Below are positions 1 through 10,634 of a stretch of DNA of 64,000 nucleotides, piece by piece. The DNA is taken from assembly GCA_037367405.1 (NCBI GenBank), contig JAZKJV010002318.1, forward strand, positions 80,001 through 144,000. The letters run 5' to 3'. Positions within the stretch are counted from its first letter, which is position 1, and the number at the start of each line of letters is the position of its first letter. The position numbers were made by a program, and so were the translations under genes. A model generated the notes under the pieces. It saw nothing but the letters and a program-made list of their open reading frames with translations. It ran no database searches and was not told the origin of the DNA. This stretch comes from Ottelia alismoides. Lineage: Eukaryota; Streptophyta; Magnoliopsida; Alismatales; Hydrocharitaceae.

Positions 1-862
1 CCCTAGAATATTTGCTAATTACAAATTGGTCCTCCAGGCGCGTGACCCACGTGCGTGCCTGGGGTAATTTACAGGAAGGCCCTCGAAGTTTTGTGAAATT
101 ACAAAAAGGCCCTTGCGCGCATGGAAAAATTACTCAAAGGCCCAGGCGGTTTTTGGTATTTACATTTAGGTCCTTCCAGGGACCTAAATGTAATATTTAT
201 CCTTTTATTTTATTGCATTTTTATTAGAATTATGCCCTTGCACTGTTTTTAGCATAACTTGAGCATCGTAGGTCCAAATTGCATGATTTTAGTGTCGTTT
301 TGATCCTTATTTTGTCCTCTACATTTTAGCATGCTTACTTGTTCCATTTAACACTGTTTTAATTTAAGTGAATTTTTATGTGAGAAAAATGGGACCATGC
401 TCTACTTGTCTTGATTGATTTGATGACCGATTTTTAATGGTGTGTTCAAATGGGCTCTAATTTCATTCTATATTACGTTGCTCTCATTTTAGGGTATAAT
501 TGTAGGTATTTCTGACATTTTATTCATCATGCATATTCTCTTGCATTATTTGCCCATGCATCATTTTAACTTGCATAAAAACAAAATAAAAAATGCATGC
601 ATCATGGCATCGCCTTGTAAATATCATAGTGTATTATAATTTGCATATGGACCTGAAACTGAAATTAATTGACATTATGCCTTCATGAATTGAAATTCAA
701 TACTTAGATTAGGCAGCCGTGTCCCTGTGTTCGACCTTGGTAGACTTGCCGAGCATAAATATTCCACAGCATTCAAAGTCTGTGGTTTTTGCTGAACAAA
801 ATTCGCCTCCTGTACTACAGCATAATTCCACACTATTATTGAGGCGAATTTTACGTTCATCA
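1..862 (+). repeat. Element A, 5' LTR (3' part only)
   Basis: This is the downstream part of an LTR whose start lies before the window. It ends in ...TTCATCA, two bases before a tRNA-Asp primer-binding site, which fixes the boundary. It matches, in reverse complement, about 22117-22980, where a full copy of the same LTR type lies inverted. The first 200 bases hold degenerate units of the type 'AATTTACA...AGGCCCT' spaced about 30 bp. There is no credible gene; short open frames here are chance. Confidence 0.88.
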
Positions 863-864
863 AA

Positions 865-882
865 TGGCGTCGTTGCCGGGGA
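865..882 (+). promoter_or_regulatory. Primer-binding site, tRNA-Asp type (element A)
   Basis: The 18 bases TGGCGTCGTTGCCGGGGA are complementary to the 3' end of plant tRNA-Asp, with one C-to-T change against the copies at 6425 and 55038. A PBS two bases after the LTR end is where minus-strand cDNA synthesis starts. Use of tRNA-Asp is typical of the Athila lineage of Ty3/gypsy elements. Confidence 0.9.
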
Positions 883-1285
883 TACGGCTTTGCTTAATTT
901 TTGGATTTTGATTTTATTTATTTATTTTCAGGTCCTCATTTTATGCATCATTTCTTTGCATATCATTTGCTGATTTAATGTCTCCAGGTTTTCTAACGTC
1001 TATCTTTTGTGGCAGGGCACATGGTGGTCGAGGACGCTTGATCCTCATGGAGGCGTGAAGTTAGGAACTTCCGCTGAAGAGGCCGCAAAAGAACCTGTGA
1101 AGGATTTGGGAGATTTCAGCAGTCAAAATTTGCATTGCATTTTGTAAAAGAAAAAGAAAAAAAAGAAGAAAACTTGCATCTGCATATTTATTTTCAGTCA
1201 TGCATATTGTACAAAAAAAAATCCCCCCCATCACACACACATACACCTACACTGCACATGCACATACTCACCCCACCCTCCCCCT

Positions 1286-1346
1286 GTATATTTCTTTCTC
1301 TCTCTCTTTCTCTCTCTTTCTCTCTATCTCTCTCTCGTTGTGTGTA
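1286..1346. repeat. CT-rich microsatellite
   Basis: This is an imperfect (CT)n/(CTTT)n tract in the interior of element A, preceded by CA-rich DNA at 1234-1272. Open frames crossing it encode only serine/leucine or arginine/glutamate runs and are not genes. Confidence 0.9.
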
Positions 1347-1412
1347 TCTATTTTTCACTAACAACTTTCCCCTCACCCTTGTATCATAGAACCCCCCCCC
1401 CAACGCAGACCT

Positions 1413-1447
1413 TACTTAGGCTATTTGTAGCCTAAGTATAGGGGGGA
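1413..1447 (+). other. Hairpin followed by G-run (element A, first)
   Basis: Perfect 11-bp arms TACTTAGGCTA / TAGCCTAAGTA enclose the loop TTTG and are followed by TAGGGGGG. The right arm plus the G-run reproduces the AAGTATAGGGGG core of the polypurine tract. Confidence 0.85.
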
Positions 1448-1483
1448 CCTGCCTGCTCTTCCATCCCTCGTCCCGTCTTATTG

Positions 1484-1514
1484 TACTTAGGCCAATTTTG
1501 GCCTAAGTATAGGG
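1484..1514 (+). other. Hairpin followed by G-run (element A, second)
   Basis: Perfect 12-bp arms TACTTAGGCCAA / TTGGCCTAAGTA enclose a 2-base loop and are followed by TAGGGGG. It has the same design as the hairpin at 1413 but a different loop-proximal sequence. Confidence 0.85.
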
Positions 1515-1581
1515 GGACCCTCCTCCTCAGTTCTGTTGTATCACCCTTTACTTGAACCGAGCCTTGGCTTCATGGCACTTG

Positions 1582-1652
1582 TGCTATGAGGACATAGCAA
1601 ATTTTAAGTATAGGGGGGTATACCGTATATTATTGTATATTACTTTAGCCTT
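1582..1652 (+). other. Internal PPT-like module (element A)
   Basis: Arms TGCTATG / CATAGCA enclose the loop AGGA. They are followed by AAGTATAGGGGGG and then by a GTATA-rich stretch ending in ACTTTAGCC. The same order of parts occurs in B (15443-15547) and D (60725-60825, minus). It copies the layout of the true PPT at 22011-22044, which also has an AGGA-loop hairpin. Confidence 0.75.
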
Positions 1653-2594
1653 AGCTCGTGTTTTTAGAATTTTTTTAAATTTTATTTTTCGGGCTGGGTT
1701 CTGGTAACCTTGGGAACTGAGTAAAAACTTGTAAAAATTAAAAATTGAGGGATTAATTTTTGTAAATATTCCTGTATTAAAAAAAATTTGAAAAATTGTT
1801 TTAAAAATCTTTCTTGGAGGTTGACTCTGACTACTAGGTTTAGTAGACATTTTCAGTGAGGGAACCTCGGTCTCCCTTAGCAGAGTGGGTGGTTTAGAGG
1901 ACATCGCATACTGCCCCGTCCTCAAGTAACACGGGCCTCGACCCGTACTTACACCCATACTGGCTGAAAGTGTATACTTTTATTTGAGCCTGGGCCAGTC
2001 ATTGTCTCTCCGAGAAAAAAAATTAAAAAATTAAAAAAATATTAAAATTAAAACCCATAAAAATTTGCAAAAGATAAAAATCACACAAAAATTCACTAAC
2101 CCAAGGAGTTGGTGTATTCGTGACACATTCACAGTCACGCAAGGTTTGAGGATTTTGAGGACACTGGATCTTTGGAATCTTGAGAGTCTGAGTTAACATG
2201 CCTTAGTCATTAGGGTTTTCATGACTTAAATATCCACACTCCTCTGGTTTGAAAGATTTGAGTGCTATATTGCACTCTTCATCTCTACCTTTAAGAAAAT
2301 ATGATCAGCACAGTTACTTCCACAACTGCATGATTAATGAGCTGAGATGAGATATCACTTGAGGAACTAGGACCAGAGAAATGAGTTTAGACCCAATCTA
2401 ATGATATTCGAGGATGGGATAAAGTTAATGAAGGCTTCAGAAAACCTGAGTGTCAGCAAAACCCTAGCCAGTATGTGAACTAGATTCATATGCTATCTCT
2501 TGATATTTACCTAAAAGTGCCAGGGTGTGATGAAATTTAAAGGAACTTGTTGATCAGTGTGCGCCAATCTCTTGGTAAAAGTAGTGGAGCTAGA

Positions 2595-5500
2595 TGATGA
2601 ATCCACATTTCATCATCTTTATTCTATCATTTTGGCACCAAAAACCCTAGCAAATGCATGTAAATAGCATTAAATAGATCATATTAGCATCCATGCATGT
2701 GCATCATATTAGTGTATAAAATACTGTAATTAAAGCCAAAATTATAGAATAAATAAAGAAAAGAAAAAGAATAAAATATTGTAAATATTTTATGGCCCAA
2801 AACCCCCGAGACCTAGGCATCTCGGTGAATAGGTCGACAAGGAATAAAGTAGGGGGAGATAAGGTCAGAAACACAGTACAAATACCTATACATTCTATTC
2901 ATTCTTTATTCATTTTGGGACCTATTTTTGGTTCCACCTTTTATTCATCAAATAAAGAAACTTCGTACATGAAAGTTGTAGATAATTTAATAAAGAAAAA
3001 TACAAAATTGATTTCACAGAAAAATAATATCTAGATAAAAAGTTATGGTCTGAATAAAAATCCAAAATCCCAACTTCCCAGACCCTTATCTCACAACTGA
3101 CAACTCCAAATGCAGTGTACTCACCTTTAATTGTATATAGAATAAAATAATCTATCCCACGGTGGTGGTTTCGCATTTGGCGGAGCTACGGTTTGAAAGT
3201 TGAGTTTTGGACCCCTATTATATACGTGTACTGAATAAAATATTCAATTTATTCTTTATTAATTATTTATTCATTTTTATATTTTTATAATTATGTAGAA
3301 ATTACTTATAATATACATGTGCATTAAAATTAAAATAAAAATGCAAAGAAATTACAAAATAAAAATACTTGTATAAAGAATACATAGGTATACTGCCTAT
3401 ACAGATACCTATACAAATCATACTTGTATTTTATTAAATATACAAAACATATCAGAAAAATTAAATAAAAATATATTTGTGTAGATAAAAGTATTTCATA
3501 ATTTTTGAAAATAAGAAATGAAATTAATAAAAATAAAATACACAAAATAAAAATAAAATACTAAAATACATATTTAATATACCTATATAAGAGTAAAAGG
3601 TGAACTTATAAAAATACAAGTCCTAAAAATGATTAAAATTCATAATTAAATACTACATAAAATAACGAATATTTTTTATTTTATAATCATTATTTAATTC
3701 AGCCTTTTCCTATTTTTAATCGAATTTATAAAGTATTTACCAGGGATTTTCCTGATTGGTCTACGTGGACCAATCAGGAGACGGTCCCAGTTGACCCAGG
3801 TCAACTGGCCGTCCTTCCCCATGTGCGGCGTCAGTGGCTTGGTTTTTGAGCCGATTTCTTGGCTTTTTCCCAGCCAACCCTTTCACCATTTCGCCTCGCA
3901 CCCTTCTGCAATCTCCTTCCCCTACCAATCACCTTGCCCACCTTGTGATTACCTTGGAGATTGCATCATTGAGACGCTCCAGAATCGTTGATCTTTGGAC
4001 CCCTGTCACCTCGGGTCAACCCACTTAAAACCAACCCCCCACCTTTCGATTCGAATTCGAACACCTTCGGTCCACCCTTCCTTGCTCTTCTTGTGCTCCA
4101 AGCACTCGTGGAGGTGACAGCTCTCACGCCGTGCGTTCAGCCAGGGCATAGGAAGTCGGAGGCGCTTCCACCACCTCCCGCAAAGTCACCGGTCGAGGTA
4201 CCCTTCTTCCCTCTAGCCCCGGCCATTGAGGGCTCTCCCCGCTCTTTTATTTAGCCCTTTTTACTCCTGTTAGCGTTAGGATCGAAAGCCCTATCAAAAA
4301 TCCAAGTTCCATCGACCATCTCAACCGATCAAGCACCTTGGCCGGAGCGCAACTCCGGCCGTGCACCCACATCGCGATTCGCACCTCTCCCCGACCATCC
4401 AAGGGTCCAGGCAGTTTGCCCTGGACCCTTTGACCATTTTTGCAGGTCAACGCCGAAGTGGAGACACCTGGAGGCGAGTTTTGAAGCTCGCCGGAGCTAA
4501 CGAAGCTCACCAGCTCTGCCAGCCACCAGCGAGCACCACGGCCACCGACGAGGCTCTTTGACGCCCCCAGGAGATAGAGGAGGACCAGAGGAGGCTCCAG
4601 CCTGATTTTGAAGCCTAGAAGCTACCGGAGTCGGCCGAAGGAGCTCGAGGAACCTCGCCCAGTCGGAGCTCCGCCGTGTTCTTCCAGCCGCCTTCGCCAC
4701 CGTCCGATCAAGGGTGGAGTCCCAGATCGAGCAGCTACCGTTGGATCTCCACCAGCTTCGACCGTTGTTCATCGCTGGAGATCTGATCGTCGCCGCTCAT
4801 CCGCGAAGCATCATTGGCCGTTCATCAAGCGCCACGTGTCTAAGTGGCTCCTTCATCGTCGTTGGATCGCGCGTCGAGGGTATTTTGCATCTACACCCTC
4901 GTGCCTTTTGTATTTATTATTTAGTATTTAAACTTTCATCTGTAGCGTAAAAACTTTGGGTTATTTGTTATTTGCACAAAGACCCCCGAGCTTTCCATAT
5001 TTGCATCCAGATCCTTCGCCACGTCACCTCACGTGACCTGTACACGTGAGGTGGGACATTTAGAAGAAGGGCCCTCGGGCTTTGTTGTATTTTGTTTTAG
5101 TACCAAAACTTTAGTTTCACATGTTAAACTTTTGGAAATATTGCAAGTAAGCCCCCCCGGGTTTGGAATATTGCATTCTAGTCCTCGCTAGGCGCGTACA
5201 AGTCACGCGCCCTGGTGGGAAAATTGCTAGTGTACCCAGGCGGTTTTTGTAATTATGTTTTAGTGCTATAAATTGAATATTCAGTGCAATATTTTGTGGA
5301 AAATTACATGTGATCCCCTGTATGTTTTGTAAATTGCACAAATACCCCTGCCAGGCATGTTTATTGATTGGATGCTTGTTGTATTTATTTGATCTATCAT
5401 TTTAAATCCAAAAATTCCACAAAAATAGGGATAGGCTCCTGGACACGTGTACTTTGACGCTATCATTTTAGTTTTTGATTTTATTTTATTTTCATATTTA

Positions 5501-6422
5501 TTAAAAATCAAAAACTCGCTTTTTATGCACTGTCTAGCTTAGAAAATGCCAAAAAAATATTAAAACCCTCTCAAAAATTCCAAAAAAATTACCTAGTGTC
5601 TATTTTAGCCTAATTTAGTGTCAGTCCAAAAATCACTAAAAATCTCAAAAGAAAAACACTAAAAATTTAAAAACATTCTAAAACTTCAAAAAATATATAA
5701 AATCAAAGAAAACTCCAAAAAATATAAACTCAGGTCCTGTTTGTTCTCTATTTTATTCTCTTTATTTGAAAATTAGTGTGAAAAATTTTGACTGCTGTTT
5801 GCTAATTTTAATTTGCATTTTCCTCACAGCCAGCACATTTTCCACTGTTTTCCTTTATTTTGCTAATTAAAAATACCAAAAACACCTTGAAAAATCCCCA
5901 AAAATCAAAAAAACTATAAAAAATCTTAAAAATATCAAAAACATTTTATTTCTGAATTTTTGGATATTTTTGTGCATTTTTATAAATAGTTTATCTTATC
6001 TTTTATTACATTGGTTTTAAATTCCAACATTGAAAAAGACTTTAAAAAATATAAAATATAAAATTATAACAATTAGAAAATTAAAAATCAAAATACAAAA
6101 TTAAAAATGAAATTAAAATAAAAAAAATAAAAACCCACAAAAATTTATTTGCTTGCCTGCTTAGTGTAGATACTTCACACACACTCACTTGTGCACAATT
6201 TTTGAACTACCATGTTTGCTCCCTGTGTTCGAACTCTCTACATACTTGCACCTATACATCTTTTATGTAGAGTTAAAAATAAATTTTAACTCCACATTAG
6301 TTCTAATTTATTGATCTTAGTGTGGGTTAATTGTTGATTAATTTCAGATTTTGTGTGGTCAAACACCGACTGTTGACTCGCCTTGTGAGTCGATACAACC
6401 ACATCGATTTCTGAGATTATCA
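2595..6422 (+). repeat. Element B, 5' LTR (3828 bp)
   Basis: This is a direct repeat of 17453-21264. U3 opens with the subterminal palindrome TGATGAA...TTCATCA. Its first kilobase is AT-rich and carries CATGAAAGTTGTAGAT near 2968, a motif shared with other LTR types here. A GC-rich block lies at about 3750-4900. It is followed by degenerate units of the type 'TTTGCA...CCCCTG', a paired CACGTG palindrome (5025-5053) and an A/T-rich stretch. Open frames in the GC-rich block occur in both copies but have no recognisable domain. Compared with the 3' copy it has a small GTTATTT duplication near 4960. Confidence 0.93.
5025..5053. promoter_or_regulatory. Paired G-box palindrome in LTR B (5' copy)
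   Basis: Arms CACCTCACGTG / CACGTGAGGTG are perfect over 11 bp with a 7-base spacer. Each arm holds CACGTG, the core bound by plant bZIP and bHLH factors. Related pairs occur in the LTRs of C, D, F and the inverted A-type LTR. A regulatory role is inferred. Confidence 0.6.
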
Positions 6423-6424
6423 AA

Positions 6425-6442
6425 TGGCGCCGTTGCCGGGGA
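6425..6442 (+). promoter_or_regulatory. Primer-binding site, tRNA-Asp (element B)
   Basis: TGGCGCCGTTGCCGGGGA lies two bases after the LTR end and is a perfect match to the complement of the 3' end of plant tRNA-Asp. Confidence 0.95.
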
Positions 6443-8214
6443 GCAATAGCGAGTAGCTCATTTTTGTTTACTTGTGTTTAGTGTTTACCATAGCTTCATT
6501 TCATCTCTCTTACATTTTTGATATATATTGCTTGAGCTATCTGACCACCCTTTCTTGTTTTCTTGCGAGGGACCGCGGAGCGAGGCGGAGCGCTTAGGTG
6601 ACCCGGTGCATCCTTGGGAAGCGGAGCCGACCTTTCTTTAGCCAGGCCGGCAGGAGAGAGCAAGAGGAGTGAGAGAGAGTGGTAGCTTAGCTTGCATTTT
6701 ATTTTTGTGAGAGAGTGACCTCTTAATTTGTAATAATACAGGTACACTTGAACTCTCGGACACTTATACACTATCGGGCCTAATTTCCGTGTGTTTGTTC
6801 ACCCGGGGGCTCACCGCGGTTTTTGTCGTGTTTTATCGCTGTCATTTTCCGGTTTTGTTTTCCATTTTTCTTTCTTTTGTGGATTGAGCCCTTAGACTAT
6901 AGGTCCTGCTTGATTCGATTAGAATAGGTCCAAACACATTAATTATCTTTGCATGTTCCTATAGATCGTTGTTGGACTTAGACTAATTAAATAGTTAGCT
7001 AGTAGCTTTCGATCCACGCGCCGCGAGCTCATTCCCGAACAAGCGCTTTCTCCTAACTCAAATGTGTTGAGCAGAGGAGGGGTGAGCCTAGACCGGACAC
7101 TCGGATTGGGAGTTAGTAGCTAGCTTGTTGTTCTTCACGCTAGCAGTTGCCTGTTCTAGGACGATTTCTGCTTTGCATATCGCCATATAGATTGGTTTAC
7201 AAATTCTGCTTTGCATCCCGCATGAAGAGAGATGGGATTCGCTGTAAGTCTTCTTACTTTGCATGCATCATTCAGGCACAAAGGTGAGATTTCCACCTTG
7301 GTGTCGACTTGCACGGCTTTTCCGACTCTATTCTCCCTCTGTTTTTGGAACAAAGTAGGATCAAGAAAATACAAAAACCGTTAGGCACTTGTTTGAAACT
7401 ACTCAAAAGAAGCGATAACACCAAAAAAATTAAAAAAAGGGACTGCTAAGAAAACTTGACCAAAAATAAAATCTGTAATTGGATTCATTGCTTGGGGAGA
7501 GTAACACCCTCACTTGTATTCAGGTTGCATGGGAAGGTCTCCTTCCAAGTGAGGTGAGCGCTTCGTAAGGATTAGAGCCAAAAACCCAACTTGTGGCTGC
7601 CTTGTGTATCGCCTGGATTTCCGAAGTATTGGCGCTACTATCGTACGTAGTCGAGTGGGGCTTGGTCGCCATTGGTGACTCACTATTGTGTGAGCGCCGA
7701 CCTTGTCCGAAGTACCGAGCTTAGGCCACGGCTTTACGGGTGTGTCTGTCTCACCGGCTGCGTCCGAGTAGGATCTTGCACGCTCAAGGGTGATTCCGTT
7801 GCGAGCGAGGTCCGAAGTATTGGTTTTGCCTATCGGCTTCCTCCCTCTATTTCTTTGGCTGAGTAGGGATCTAGGAAGGGTTACAAGGACCTTAAAAAGC
7901 GCAAGTTACAGGTTACACAGGAGGAGGACAAGTACGGGGATACTTTCCCGGCAGTACTCTCTCTCCTTTAGGCGTAGCGCTCTAAGGACTCGTGAAAAGA
8001 TAACTTCCTGAATCAAGATAAAATTGACAAGATAAAAAGCCGAACCTTCACGGCTTCACGTGTTGAGTTGGTGAACTCACCCTTGCTTTGTGTTTGATTG
8101 CTAGATTTGGTTTGGTCAAGATCAAAAACACCGCACAATTGTGCGCAATTTTGTTGCATATCATATTATCTTCTTCTTCTCTTGCATTTTCCCTGCTCTT
8201 CCCGAATAATCAAG
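6443..8214 (+). other. Element B 5' leader
   Basis: This 1.8-kb leader lies between the PBS and the gag start. It shares several blocks with the leaders of C (28510-30253, minus), E (55056-56270) and F (45322-47228): TTGCGAGGG...GAGCGAGG near 6563, AATAATACAGGTAC near 6731, a GGGACTGCTAA block near 7439 and a gene-like stretch around 7560-7880. The blocks are not open reading frames, so they are more likely RNA signals for packaging, translation or splicing. The short open frames seen here are not conserved as protein. Confidence 0.75.
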
Positions 8215-10634
8215 ATGATGGGACAGAGATCTCTTAGGCCGACCTTGTCGGCACCGCTATCCATCACTCCTCCTCATTCATCTAGGAATACCTCGGAGAG
8301 TCCGCTCTCCGAGCCTGAGTTTACATCCACCCTGTTCCCCCTCGACCACCCTTCCCATTCTCCTTCTCTCAGTCCAATTGTGTTAGAATTCAGTGCATCA
8401 CAGAGTTCGGCTCATTCAACAGCACCTGAGATGGCCTCTTTTGCTTTTTCAGAAAATCCAGCGATGGCAGACAGAGGCGAGCACCCAGATGACCATGATC
8501 ATCCTCCATTCATAATCGATCAGGTGGCCATCAACAATTCCTTGCTAGCGTCCCTGGAGACTATGCAGAGACAGATCCGTGACCAGGGAACATTCATGGG
8601 TGATCTGATGAGAGAGATAGCACAGATGAGAGAGAACCGACCTGGGGCGGTGGCGGTGGAGGAGGAGGAGGACCAGATGCAGGAGGAGGCGATCCAGATG
8701 CTGAGCGACCGCCACAGACCATCATGAGGGAACTGCACAACCCAGCTGCATCCCTCACTCACCGATGGATCAAACTTCCACTAATCCACGGAGACTTCGA
8801 GCTTCGGCCCCACACGATTCAGTTGCTACCCAAGTTTCACGGGTTGTCGATCGAAGAGCCGCACCTCCACCTCCAGGAATTTGAGATGATTTGCAGCACT
8901 ATCCATGATCGGTTAATGACCGAGGACACCATAAAGATGATCGCCTTCCCATTCTCTTTGGTTGACAGAGCCGCCTACTGGCTCAAACACCTTGGGCAAT
9001 TCGTCGACACATGGGCAGAACTTCGGACCGCGTACCTGAAGAAGTACTACCCTCTCGGCCGGACCAATGCAGCTCGAGCTATGATCAGTAACTTCGTCAT
9101 GATCCCAAATGAACAGTTCCATGAAGCCTGGGATCGATTCAGAGATCTCATCGACCGGTGTCCACATCATGACATCTCCAAGCCCAACCTCGTGCAGAGT
9201 TTCTTCTGTGGGCTGACACCGGAGCTGCAGGGGCTAGTGAACGCCTCTTGCGGTGGGTCTTATTTCTCCAAGGGAGAAGACGACGTATGGGCCATCTACG
9301 AGGGCATGGCAGAAAACTCTACTGTGATGGCCCAGGCCCGAGTCTATACACAGCAGAAGCCCCTGCAAGGAGCGGGATCATTTCAGAGGATCGCCCGCAT
9401 CGATGCCGGTCCCAATACAACGTCGGTAGCCGCAGCCCAAGCCGAATCAGTCGCAGCCGACATGGGCATTATTAGTGAGAAGTTGGACCGCATGGAGATC
9501 CTCGAGAAGAAGCAGAACCAAGGTCTCGCTCAGATGGACCTTCTCACCAAAACCATGGGTGACCTGAAAACTCAAATCCTATGCATTCAGGAGGCACAAG
9601 CTCACTCCCAACAGCCTCCCAGGTCACGGGCTGACTCCAGCGGTAGCAGCTCCAACCAACCCTCTACCTCATACCGACAGATGAATCATATCCAGGTAGA
9701 GCTGGTTCCACTGCTACAGTACCATCTAGAGCAACCGCCGTCTCAGGAGACTCAGATGGTGGTCTATCAGCCAGAGCAGCCACTGGCATTTCTTCCTCCA
9801 CCTTTCTTTGAGCAGGAGCCATTGATGGAAGTCAACGGGATTTGGTACGACCGATACCCTCAGCCCGGGATTCGTCGGGATCACCCCGGATTCCGTTGGG
9901 GCAATGGTGGATCCTCATCCCAACAGCAGAACCTTGCCCAAGGACACCAGAACAGCCAGCCACAGCAGCATAACCAGCAGCCCCAGTATGCCCAGCCGCA
10001 GCAATATCACTGTGGTCCTCGTCCTGCCTACCAGGGACAGTCGTGGAGGCAGCGCCAGCCGCCTCAGCAGTCTTATCCCCAGCCTCCCCCCCAGTATCAG
10101 CAGCAACACTAGCAGCAGCAGCCCCATTTCCAGCAGGGACAGACATCCGGTTCTCAGGGTCCCGCCTTTGAGAACCCAGCCCATGATGATCTTGCCCGCT
10201 TGCTATCTGAACAGCGAGCATCTTTCAAGCAAGAAATGGATGAATTCCGGCAGGAGATGCGGGATATCATCAAAGGCAAGGCCGCCATACCCGCTCAGAT
10301 CGAACCTAACCCTAATAACCTAAAAAGAAAATCTGAGCAGGTAGAGTTTACAGAGGACACCTCTCCTAGTGATGATTTGAATGATATGTCTTATTCTTTG
10401 AATGATGCTGATTTTGTGACTACTAGGAGCGGTAGGATGCCAGCCGGCGGCGCCTCTTCTGAGCGATAACCAGATGCAGAACCAGGAGCGCCAGAGGAGC
10501 AGAATAGCGGTGCTGATGCTGCTAATGACGATGTTGAAGACGGTGATGCTGATGCCACCAATGATGGAGTCCAGGACGACGGTGCTGATGCCGTCGTAAT
10601 ACCAGTTGCAGACGGTGGTACTGATGCCACCATT
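8215..10634 (+). pseudogene. gag: gag of element B (frameshift and two stops)
   Basis: Gag forms the virus-like particle that packages the retrotransposon RNA. I chose the ATG at 8215 because the minus-strand homologue in C starts MMGRRSLRPT at the same point. The first frame runs to 8727; the reading then moves to the frame entered near 8724. In C the glycine/aspartate-rich linker reads straight through, so B has an indel near 8645-8670. The retrotransposon gag domain covers about 8800-9330 (LLPKFHG, PFSLVDRAAYWLKHLG, YYPLGRTNAARAMI, FFCGLTPELQGLV). A Pro/Gln-rich tail follows. In-frame stops are TAG at 10110-10112 and TAA at 10467-10469. C has glutamine (CAA) at the second, so that stop is a C-to-T change; the first lies in a CAG-repeat tract and looks the same. 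No zinc knuckle is visible. Confidence 0.88.

Larger units (their letters stand above)
863..2594 (+). mobile_element. Element A interior, left part (non-autonomous, no gag-pol)
   Basis: Between the PBS and the insertion point of element B there is no gag, protease, reverse transcriptase or integrase. At 1019-1147 a short open stretch ends in a stop and resembles a leftover coding tail, but I cannot assign it. A pyrimidine-rich tract follows, then a set of hairpins ending in G-runs (1413-1447, 1484-1514, 1582-1616), then AT-rich DNA. The arrangement matches the 3' non-coding region of autonomous elements B and D, so A looks like a derivative that kept the cis signals and lost the genes. B interrupts it at 2594/2595, and the interior resumes at 21265. 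Confidence 0.75.

Noticed and set aside
865..882. tRNA-Asp gene
   Set aside because: Only the 18-base complement of the tRNA 3' end is present here and at the other PBS sites; no cloverleaf or promoter boxes.
1135..1403. Short frames with serine/leucine or arginine/glutamate runs
   Set aside because: They are products of the CT microsatellite.
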